Shown here piece by piece: positions 52,701 to 64,000 of a stretch of 64,000 nucleotides of DNA. Every line of letters starts with the position of its first letter. Position 1 is the stretch's first letter. The translations under genes were made by a program, and so were the position numbers. The stretch covers positions 1 through 64,000 of the forward strand of contig NZ_MRST01000022.1 of assembly GCF_001902145.1 (NCBI RefSeq), read 5' to 3'. The stretch comes from Pseudomonas fluorescens (GTDB lineage: Bacteria > Pseudomonadota > Gammaproteobacteria > Pseudomonadales > Pseudomonadaceae). The notes under the pieces were generated by a model that worked only from the letters and a program-made list of their open reading frames with translations, ran no database searches and was not told the origin of the DNA.

Positions 52701-53351
52701 TCAAAAACGCTCTTCACTTGCCGCGCCTTCGACGCCGCGGTAGCCACGGCACAGCAAATACTGCTCCCGGGACCTGTCACGGGAAGAGTCCGGCTTGCGC
52801 GTCTGCACCTTGTCGAACAACTTGCGAATGTTCTTGTGGTACTCGTCGAAACCTTCGCCCTGGAAGACCTTCACCAGGAAATCGCCACCCGGACGCAACA
52901 CCCGACCTGCCAAATCCAGCGCCAGTTCACACAGGAACATGGCACGCGGCATATCAACAGCTGGTAATCCACTCATATTGGGGGCCATGTCGGAAATCAC
53001 AAGGTCTACCTGCGAATTTCCCACAGCCTCCAGGATCTCGGCCAATACTTTGTCCTCGGTGAAATCGCCGTGAACAAAGGTCACGTCCGGGATGCTGTCC
53101 ATCTCGAGGATGTCCGAAGCGATCAATCGACCTTGCCCACCAATCAGACGACTGGTCACCTGGGACCAGCCACCGGGGGCCGCGCCGAGATCGATAACGC
53201 TCATGCCTGGACGAATCAATTTGTCCTTGTCCTGGATCTCCAGCAGCTTGTAGCTGGCCCGGGAACGGTAGCCGTCCTTTTGCGCCTTTTTGACGTAAGG
53301 GTCGTTGAAATGCTCTTGCAGCCACTTAAGGCTAGTTTTGGAACGGGCCAC
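52701..53351 (-). CDS. rlmE: 23S rRNA 2'-O-ribose U2552 methyltransferase
   Basis: A 216-residue RrmJ/FtsJ methyltransferase, a heat-shock protein in E. coli. The SAM site is [14 protein letters not shown]; the catalytic K-D-K-E set is represented by Lys in SYKLLEIQ, Asp in [11 protein letters not shown], Lys in [10 protein letters not shown] and a C-terminal Glu. The tail after LLCRGYRG ([10 protein letters not shown]) is longer than in relatives I recall. It lies 191 bases upstream of ftsH, and cotranscription is plausible. Confidence 0.95.
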   Translation of the reverse strand: MARSKTSLKWLQEHFNDPYVKKAQKDGYRSRASYKLLEIQDKDKLIRPGMSVIDLGAAPGGWSQVTSRLIGGQGRLIASDILEMDSIPDVTFVHGDFTEDKVLAEILEAVGNSQVDLVISDMAPNMSGLPAVDMPRAMFLCELALDLAGRVLRPGGDFLVKVFQGEGFDEYHKNIRKLFDKVQTRKPDSSRDRSREQYLLCRGYRGVEGAASEERF

Positions 53352-53458
53352 GGGCCACCTCGAAAAAATAAAACGGGTCGTGATTAACTGGGCGGTCCCG
53401 GACTCGCTCGGGTAAACTGGCCGCCGCTTTTTACAAGATCAGACGCAGGGGTCAGATT

Positions 53459-53767
53459 ATGCCGCTCACTCAAGAGCAGAAGAAACAGTACAAATCCATT
53501 GGCCACCATCTGAAACCAGTTCTGATTGTGGCAGACAACGGTTTGACTGAGGGTGTGTTAGCCGAATTCGAGCGCGCATTGAACGATCACGAACTGATCA
53601 AGATCAAGGTCAATATCCTTGATCGCGAAGCGCGCCTGGCCGCCGTTGCAGAACTGTGCAAGGTCGGCAAAGCGGACCTGGTTCAGGTCATCGGCAAGAT
53701 GGCGCTGCTGTATCGCAAGAACTTCAGCGTCAACAAGCAACTGTCGAACGTTCATCGCTTCAAATGA
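53459..53767 (+). CDS. yhbY: YhbY-type RNA-binding (CRM domain) protein
   Basis: A 102-residue CRM-domain protein that associates with pre-50S ribosomes. The fold signatures are KKQYKSIGHHLKPVLIVADN, LNDHELIKIKVN and VQVIGKMALLYRKN, including the GxxG-like RNA-binding loop. It diverges from rlmE, a conserved arrangement in gammaproteobacteria, and converges on the DUF4149 gene with nine bases between. Confidence 0.93.
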   Translation: MPLTQEQKKQYKSIGHHLKPVLIVADNGLTEGVLAEFERALNDHELIKIKVNILDREARLAAVAELCKVGKADLVQVIGKMALLYRKNFSVNKQLSNVHRFK

Positions 53768-53776
53768 TGAAAAGGG

Positions 53777-54181
53777 TCAAGGGCGTGCTTCGCGCGCCCC
53801 GCCACTCCATCCCGGCGCAGGTTGCATAACCAGCACCAAGCCAGAGAACCCTAGCACAAGATAGCTGAATAACTGCCAGCGCAACGCTTGCGGCAGCCAC
53901 ACATGCACCATATAAAACATTGCGCATGCATACAGCGCCATCAACAGCAGTTGCCCGCGAATATCCCGCCACAAACTCTTCAAGCCTTCGGCCTTGATCA
54001 GCACCAACGCCTGAAGCATCACGCACGCCGCCGCAAAACCCACCAGCAGCGCACTCAGCAATCCGTCGATCTCATCGATCAGCAGCGGCGCCAGGCCAAT
54101 CAGGCCCAACGCCGGCAACACACCAATATGTAACAGCCATAGGCCACCTACCCAAAGCATCTGAGAGAGTTGCCAAAGCAT
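53777..54181 (-). CDS. DUF4149 (TMEM205-like) membrane protein
   Basis: A 134-residue protein with four membrane segments (about 3-31, 40-62, 78-95, 100-118) and the family start LWQLSQMLWVGGLWLLHIGVLP. Function is unknown. The ATG at 54181 directly follows the greA hairpin (GGCGCCCGC/GCGGGCGCC) with no visible ribosome-binding site; an upstream in-frame start at 54232 would add 17 residues encoded by the hairpin, and the ATG at 54160 is also possible. Confidence 0.8.
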   Translation of the reverse strand: MLWQLSQMLWVGGLWLLHIGVLPALGLIGLAPLLIDEIDGLLSALLVGFAAACVMLQALVLIKAEGLKSLWRDIRGQLLLMALYACAMFYMVHVWLPQALRWQLFSYLVLGFSGLVLVMQPAPGWSGGAREARP

Positions 54182-54206
54182 GGCGCCCGCACGTAGCGGG
54201 CGCCGT
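54182..54206 (-). terminator. Hairpin after greA
   Basis: GGCGCCCGC/GCGGGCGCC nine-pair stem with a five-base loop between greA and the DUF4149 gene. It lacks a T-run, so it may attenuate or protect greA mRNA instead of fully terminating. Confidence 0.5.
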
Positions 54207-54209
54207 CTT

Positions 54210-54682
54210 TCAGATATGGCGAACTTCGACAATCTCGTACTCGATCACGCCACCCGGCGTCTTCACGGCAACCACATCACCCTCTTCCTTGGCAATCAAG
54301 GCGCGGGCCAGCGGCGAGCCAACAGATATCTTGCCGAGTTTGAAGTCAGCTTCATCCTCACCCACGATGTGATAGACAACGCGCTCATCGGTCTCGACGT
54401 TGGCGATCTCAACAGTGGTACCGAAAATCACTTTACCGGTATGAGGGATGGAGGTGACATCAATGATGACCTGATTCTGAATCCGACCCTCAATGTCACG
54501 AATCCGCGCCTCGACCATACCCTGCTGCTCGCGGGCAGCGTGGTATTCGGCGTTTTCCTTCAAATCACCCAGCTCGCGGGCGGTACCGATGTCCTGGCTC
54601 AGCTTCGGACGTACAACCTTGGTCAGATGGGCGTGTTCCTCTTCCAGGGCCTTGGCGCCCTGGACGGTCATTGGGTATTTGA

Positions 54683-54686
<4 letters not shown>
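54210..54686 (-). CDS. greA: Transcription elongation factor GreA
   Basis: A 158-residue factor that rescues backtracked RNA polymerase by stimulating transcript cleavage. The coiled-coil with acidic tip is at [20 protein letters not shown] (Asp and Glu of the tip), and the C-terminal globular domain ends [21 protein letters not shown]. Its ATG overlaps the carB stop by four bases (ATGA), so it is coupled to carB. Confidence 0.97.
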
Positions 54687-57904
<3,218 letters not shown>

Positions 57905-58009
57905 GGGTTTGTCACTCAAATCCGCAGGTCAGTCGGCAAGCCGTCTTGAACAATCTTTGAAGAGCCTGCGGGGGCCACCGCAATCCGGGGCCGCCCGCAG
58001 GCCACTCAG

Positions 58010-59146
58010 TCAGCGTCGCTTGGCCATCTCATTGATGAAACGGTCGAACAGCGGCGCTACGTCGTTCGGGCCCGGGCTGGCTTCAGGGTGGCCCTGGAAG
58101 CTGAACGCGCTCTTGTCGGTGCGCTCGATGCCCTGCAGGGAACCGTCGAACAGCGACTTGTGAATGGCGCGCACGTTACTCGGCAAGGTGGCTTCATCCA
58201 CCGCAAAACCGTGGTTCTGGCTGGTGATCATCACAACGCCGGTGTCCAGGTCTTGTACCGGGTGGTTGGCACCGTGGTGACCGTGGCCCATTTTCAGGGT
58301 CTTGGCGCCGGAGGCCAGGGCCAGCAGCTGGTGGCCAAGGCAGATGCCGAACACCGGAATCTCGGTCTCCAGCACGTCCTTGATGGCCTGGATAGCGTAG
58401 TCGCATGGCTCAGGGTCACCCGGGCCGTTGGACAGGAACACACCGTCCGGCTGCATCGCGAGCACATCGCTGGCAGGGGTTTGCGCGGGCACCACGGTCA
58501 CACGGCAACCGCGCTCGACCAGCATGCGCAGGATGTTGTACTTGACGCCGTAGTCATAGGCGACCACGTGGTAAGGCAGATCGGCAGCCTCGATGGTCGC
58601 ATGGCTGTCGGTCTTCAGATCCCAAACAGTGGAACGCCACTCGTACTTCTCTTTGACGCTGACGACTTTCGCCAGGTCCATGCCCTTCAGGCCAGGGAAA
58701 CCTTGCGCCGCGGCAATCGCCGCCTCCTCGGAGATATTGTCACCGACCATGATGCAGCCGTTCTGTGAGCCTTTTTCACGCAGGATGCGCGTGAGGCGGC
58801 GCGTATCGATACCGGCGATCGCCACAACGTTGTTGGCTTTCAGGTAATCGGACAGCGACATCGTGTTACGCCAGTTGCTCGCAACCAGTGGCAGGTCACG
58901 AATCACCAGGCCCGCCGACCAGACACGTTCAGACTCGACATCTTCCGGCGTAGTGCCGGTGTTGCCAATGTGCGGATAGGTCAGGGTAACGATCTGTTGG
59001 GCGTAGGAAGGATCGGTAAGGATTTCCTGATAGCCGGTCATGGCGGTGTTAAACACCACCTCTCCAACGGTTTGACCGTCGGCTCCAATGGCTTCGCCGC
59101 GAAAAATGCTGCCATCAGCAAGGGCGAGTATGGCTGGCTTAGTCAA
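58010..59146 (-). CDS. carA: Carbamoyl-phosphate synthase small subunit, TTG start
   Basis: A 378-residue glutaminase subunit. The N-terminal small domain is followed by a class I amidotransferase: nucleophile Cys in [15 protein letters not shown], and His/Glu in [10 protein letters not shown]. The start is a TTG (59146) with GGGAGG seven bases upstream. A 30-codon frame ends in TGA overlapping this TTG (TTGA). An intrinsic terminator lies 45 bases upstream in the leader. These features suggest attenuation control of carAB. Confidence 0.95.
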   Translation of the reverse strand: MTKPAILALADGSIFRGEAIGADGQTVGEVVFNTAMTGYQEILTDPSYAQQIVTLTYPHIGNTGTTPEDVESERVWSAGLVIRDLPLVASNWRNTMSLSDYLKANNVVAIAGIDTRRLTRILREKGSQNGCIMVGDNISEEAAIAAAQGFPGLKGMDLAKVVSVKEKYEWRSTVWDLKTDSHATIEAADLPYHVVAYDYGVKYNILRMLVERGCRVTVVPAQTPASDVLAMQPDGVFLSNGPGDPEPCDYAIQAIKDVLETEIPVFGICLGHQLLALASGAKTLKMGHGHHGANHPVQDLDTGVVMITSQNHGFAVDEATLPSNVRAIHKSLFDGSLQGIERTDKSAFSFQGHPEASPGPNDVAPLFDRFINEMAKRR

Positions 59147-59235
59147 GAAGACCTCCCGTAAATAAAGCCTGAAAGGGCGATCGCAGGTTGTAAAAAAGCG
59201 GAGTGACGTATGGACACGTCACCCCGCTTCTTCAC
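59143..59235 (-). CDS. Candidate leader peptide of carAB (30 codons)
   Basis: A GTG-initiated frame ([17 protein letters not shown]..) runs through both arms of the leader terminator and ends in TGA sharing two bases with the carA TTG start. The open frame extends upstream to another GTG (59265). No clear ribosome-binding site is seen before either GTG. Ribosomes on this frame would disrupt the terminator and re-start at carA; this is an inference. Confidence 0.35.
   Translation of the reverse strand: MKKRGDVSIRHSAFLQPAIALSGFIYGRSS
59191..59229 (-). terminator. Intrinsic terminator/attenuator in the carA leader
   Basis: On the minus strand 14 pairs (one G-U) form from AAGCGGGGTGACGT and ACGTCACTCCGCTT, loop six, followed by a T-run (59192-59197). 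On the plus strand the same place has an A-C mismatch, so it is oriented for carA-direction transcripts. A second hairpin, TTTAGTG/CACTAAA, lies just upstream (59253-59270). Confidence 0.8.
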
Positions 59236-59334
59236 TGAATTATTCTGCGCGCTTTTAGTGGACACACTAAAGCTGTAGCTTACAGAAAAAGGCTTTTTTG
59301 GTCCACCGCTAATGAGCCTTAAAGGCAGGAGAAT

Positions 59335-59340
59335 GCGACA
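59335..59340 (-). promoter_or_regulatory. Possible ArgR half-site upstream of carA
   Basis: TGTCGC on the minus strand matches the conserved part of the pseudomonad ArgR half-site. Only one copy is seen, and no convincing promoter accompanies it, so this is weak. Confidence 0.25.
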
Positions 59341-59358
59341 GGACGTCGCTTAGCGGGT

Positions 59359-59397
59359 AAAAACGGGGCCACAGGATAATCCTGAGGCCCCGTTTTA
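59359..59397 (-). terminator. Intrinsic terminator of dapB
   Basis: AAAACGGGGCC/GGCCCCGTTTT 11-pair stem with an inner AGGAT/ATCCT stem and a T-tail on the minus strand, nine bases past the dapB stop. Confidence 0.88.
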
Positions 59398-59405
59398 GCT
59401 ACTGG

Positions 59406-61347
<1,942 letters not shown>

Positions 61348-61663
61348 AAGTCTTTGCACTCTTAAGGACGTTTGACCTGGCCCTCCTGAACCCTGCCAAA
61401 CTCGTTGAGCCCCAATACAGGCCCGGACCCAACTCACGTCAATTCAACGATCCTGGTCATTACTGCTTTTAGCCAGGGAGCCGGCCAAAAACGCGGTGAC
61501 TGTCATTCGGAAAGCAGGAGCATTCCCGTTCACACCGCCAGCATCCGAGCGTTGTCGCATGCTGTAAAAATTCGCATACCCCAGACACGCCAACGCGGGA
61601 GCAAGCTCCCGCGCGGCGACATCCTACCAGTCACCGCCTGTGCGCGGTCAACCGGGCGACAAC
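61348..61663 (-). other. dnaK-dnaJ intergenic region with REP-like palindrome
   Basis: This 316-base gap has a palindrome CGCGGGAGC/GCTCCCGCG (61594-61613), resembling a short REP core, 51 bases past the dnaK stop. It could act as the dnaK terminator, although no T-run follows. I see no gene or clear promoter in the remainder. Confidence 0.5.
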
Positions 61664-63580
61664 TTACTTGTTGTCTTTAACTTCTTCGAACTCGGCATCG
61701 ACAACATCGTCGTGCTTGGCTTCAGGCTCTGCTTGTTGCGCAGCGCCGTCAGCCGGCTGGCCTTGCTCGGCGTACATTTTCTGGGCAACTGGCGCGGAGA
61801 CTTTCGACAGTTCCTCAACCTTGGCTTCGATGGCAGCCTTGTCGTCGCCTTTAATGGCGGCTTCCAGGGCAACCACTGCCGCTTCGATTGCGGTTTTCTC
61901 TTCGTCCGTCACTTTGTCGCCAGCATCAGCGATCATTTTGCGCGTCGAGTGAACCAGCGCGTCACCCTGGTTACGGGCGCCTGCCAACTCTTCGAACTTC
62001 TTGTCCGCTTCAGCATTGGTTTCAGCATCACGGATCATCTGTTGAATTTCTTCATCAGACAGGCCGGAGTTGGCCTTGATGGTGATCTTCTGCTCTTTGC
62101 CGGTCGCCTTGTCTTTCGCGCCGACGTGCAAGATGCCGTTAGCGTCGATGTCGAAGGTCACTTCGATTTGTGGCACGCCACGTGGTGCTGGTGGAATCTC
62201 AGCCAGGTCGAACTTGCCCAGGGACTTGTTCTGTGCGGCTTGCTTACGCTCGCCCTGCAGCACGTGGATAGTCACGGCGCCCTGGTTGTCATCGGCAGTC
62301 GAGAACACCTGGGATTTCTTGGTAGGAATCGTAGTGTTCTTCTCGATCAGCGCAGTCATCACGCCACCCATGGTTTCGATACCCAGGGTCAGCGGGCTTA
62401 CGTCCAGCAGCAGCACGTCTTTCACGTCACCAGCCAGCACAGCACCCTGGATAGCAGCACCCATGGCAACGGCTTCGTCCGGGTTCACGTCTTTACGGGC
62501 TTCTTTGCCGAAGAACTCGGTGACCAGCTTCTGAACCAGTGGCATACGGGTCTGACCGCCCACCAGGATCACGTCGTTGATAGAGCCAACGTCGATACCG
62601 GAGTCTTTCAGCGCGATGCGGCAAGGTTCAATGGTGCGCTGAACCAGGTCTTCAACCAGTGCTTCGAGCTTGGAACGCGAGATCTTCACGTTCAAGTGCT
62701 TAGGACCGGTAGCGTCTGCAGTGATGTACGGCAGGTTCACGTCGGTCGACTGAGCGGAAGACAGTTCGATCTTGGCTTTTTCAGCGGCCTCTTTCAGGCG
62801 CTGCATGGCCAGCGGGTCACCCTTGAGGTTCATGCCGCTTTCTTTCTTGAATTCGTCAACGAGGTAGTCGATCAGACGAATGTCAAAGTCTTCACCACCC
62901 AGGAAGGTGTCACCGTTGGTGGCCAACACTTCGAACTGGTGCTCGCCGTCAACTTCTGCGATCTCGATCACGGAAACGTCGAACGTACCGCCACCCAGGT
63001 CGTAAACGATCACGGTGTGGTCGCCCTTGGCCTTGTCCATACCGTAAGCCAGCGCGGCTGCGGTTGGTTCGTTGATGATACGTTTTACATCCAGGCCCGC
63101 GATGCGGCCGGCGTCTTTGGTGGCCTGGCGCTGGCTGTCGTTGAAGTAGGCAGGAACGGTGATCACCGCTTCAGTCACTGCTTCACCGAGGTAGTCTTCG
63201 GCGGTCTTCTTCATCTTTTTCAAGATTTCAGCCGAGATTTGCGGCGGCGACATTTTCTGGCCGTTCACTTCAACCCAGGCGTCACCGTTGTCGGCCTTGG
63301 CGATTTTGTAAGGCACCATCTTGATGTCTTTCTGTACGACTTCTTCGTCGAACTTACGACCGATCAGACGCTTTACCGCGTACAGGGTGTTGTGCGGGTT
63401 GGTCACCGCCTGACGCTTGGCCGATTGACCGACGAGGATTTCACCGTCGTTGGCGTAAGCGATGATCGACGGAGTGGTACGTGCGCCTTCGGCGTTTTCA
63501 ATAACTTTTGCAACGCCGTTTTCCAGCACGGAGACGCAGGAGTTGGTGGTCCCCAGGTCGATACCGATAATTTTGCCCAT
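61664..63580 (-). CDS. dnaK: Chaperone DnaK (Hsp70)
   Basis: A 638-residue Hsp70. The ATPase domain starts [15 protein letters not shown]; the phosphate loops [12 protein letters not shown] and the adenosine motif follow; the linker is [15 protein letters not shown]; a helical lid and the C-terminal EEVKDNK complete it. A sigma-32 promoter and a 5' hairpin lie in the 102-base gap to grpE. The order grpE-dnaK-dnaJ is conserved. Confidence 0.98.
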   Translation of the reverse strand: MGKIIGIDLGTTNSCVSVLENGVAKVIENAEGARTTPSIIAYANDGEILVGQSAKRQAVTNPHNTLYAVKRLIGRKFDEEVVQKDIKMVPYKIAKADNGDAWVEVNGQKMSPPQISAEILKKMKKTAEDYLGEAVTEAVITVPAYFNDSQRQATKDAGRIAGLDVKRIINEPTAAALAYGMDKAKGDHTVIVYDLGGGTFDVSVIEIAEVDGEHQFEVLATNGDTFLGGEDFDIRLIDYLVDEFKKESGMNLKGDPLAMQRLKEAAEKAKIELSSAQSTDVNLPYITADATGPKHLNVKISRSKLEALVEDLVQRTIEPCRIALKDSGIDVGSINDVILVGGQTRMPLVQKLVTEFFGKEARKDVNPDEAVAMGAAIQGAVLAGDVKDVLLLDVSPLTLGIETMGGVMTALIEKNTTIPTKKSQVFSTADDNQGAVTIHVLQGERKQAAQNKSLGKFDLAEIPPAPRGVPQIEVTFDIDANGILHVGAKDKATGKEQKITIKANSGLSDEEIQQMIRDAETNAEADKKFEELAGARNQGDALVHSTRKMIADAGDKVTDEEKTAIEAAVVALEAAIKGDDKAAIEAKVEELSKVSAPVAQKMYAEQGQPADGAAQQAEPEAKHDDVVDAEFEEVKDNK

Positions 63581-63659
63581 GATTTACTCTCCCGAAACTT
63601 GAATTTGGTTGCCGCAGCAGTTTTGGCTAACTGCGGTAGCACTTAAACGCTTGACTTAT

Positions 63660-63687
63660 AAATGGGGGCCTTGCGGCGAATTTCAAG
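63660..63687 (-). promoter_or_regulatory. Sigma-32 heat-shock promoter of dnaK
   Basis: CTTGAAA (63681-63687), 13 bases, CCCCATTT (63660-63667) on the minus strand matches the sigma-32 consensus almost exactly. The -35 overlaps the grpE stop codon (TGA, 63683-63685). The start would be near 63652, giving a 5' leader of about 70 bases with an imperfect stem (63609-63637). Confidence 0.88.
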
Positions 63688-64000
63688 CCTGCTCATCAAT
63701 AGAAGGCGCAACGGGTGCAGGAGCCTTGCTCACCACCACCATTGCCGGACGCATCAGGCGACCGTTGAGCTGGTAGCCCTTCTGGAATACCTTGATGACG
63801 CTATTGGGTTCCAGGTCATGGCTTTCCTGCATGGCCATGGCTTGGTGATGTTCAGCATTGAACGGCTCGCCGGCTTGCGGATCGATAGCTTCCAACTGAT
63901 AACGCTTCAGGGTGTCCTGGAACATTTTCAGGGTCAGCTCGATGCCTTCGCGCATTGGGCGGATGTTTTCATCGTCCGGGTTGGACAACTCAAGGCCACG
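63683..64000 (-). CDS. grpE: Nucleotide exchange factor GrpE (C-terminal part, cut by the window edge)
   Basis: The last 105 residues of GrpE, the ADP/ATP exchange factor of Dna[20 protein letters not shown] (end of the long coiled-coil and helix bundle) leads into the beta-wing domain, with [14 protein letters not shown] and [21 protein letters not shown] matching the GrpE signature. The start is off the right edge. Its stop overlaps the -35 of the dnaK heat-shock promoter. Confidence 0.95.
   Translation of the reverse strand, partial: RGLELSNPDDENIRPMREGIELTLKMFQDTLKRYQLEAIDPQAGEPFNAEHHQAMAMQESHDLEPNSVIKVFQKGYQLNGRLMRPAMVVVSKAPAPVAPSIDEQA

Noticed and set aside
61640..63646. A 668-codon plus-strand frame opposite dnaK
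   Set aside because: It is antisense to dnaK, Phe/His-rich and without recognisable motifs. Antisense frames to dnaK are a known source of false annotations.

Overview
The window is chromosomal DNA from a fluorescent Pseudomonas, most likely the P. fluorescens group. The evidence is the protein sequences, the small RNAs PrrF and CrcZ, and two REP doublets built on GTAGGAGCGAGCTTGCTCGC. Gene order closely follows the P. aeruginosa stretch that starts beside an rRNA operon and runs to grpE-dnaK-dnaJ (recalled, not checked). About 57 protein genes, two tRNAs and two regulatory RNAs fill it. I see no prophage, transposase, CRISPR array, toxin-antitoxin pair or defence island, and I did not find a new multi-gene system. 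The interest lies in regulatory sequences and small genes.

Layout. 1-155: upstream promoter region of an rRNA operon running off the left edge (minus strand). 156-9973, minus strand: methionine sulfoxide repair (msrPQ), phosphatidylserine synthase, branched-chain amino acid synthesis (ilvI-ilvH-ilvC) with a long leader, YqcC, a TPR lipoprotein and PBP1b. 10092-12786, plus strand: an APH-like/P-loop kinase fusion, a pentapeptide protein, a TfoX C-terminal protein and the Fur-type sRNA gene prrF. 12806-15485: haem ABC transporter phuTUV without phuS or phuR beside it. 15642-18603: Rieske protein, sfsA, aminotransferase, dksA.

18687-24765: gluQ, cbrX, cbrA, cbrB and crcZ. CbrAB senses carbon/nitrogen status and drives crcZ through sigma-54; CrcZ sequesters Hfq/Crc. 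A perfect CbrB palindrome, a -24/-12 promoter and six A-rich Hfq motifs are visible. 24906-36815: pcnB, folK, panB, panC, pgi, acs, an rRNA methyltransferase and a large DUF748 protein, with two REPINs. 37137-46961, minus strand: a BON-domain protein, then the transcription/translation cluster tRNA-fMet, rimP, nusA, infB, rbfA, truB, rpsO, pnp. 47058-53351: tRNA-Leu(GAG), secG, tpiA, glmM, folP, ftsH, rlmE.

53459-64000: yhbY, a DUF4149 membrane protein, greA, carB, carA, dapB, dnaJ, dnaK and the end of grpE. Two controls stand out here. A sigma-32 promoter overlaps the grpE stop codon in front of dnaK. The carA leader has an intrinsic terminator crossed by a small reading frame whose stop overlaps the TTG start of carA. 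Coding is dense throughout; gaps over 300 bases are described as features or in gene entries.
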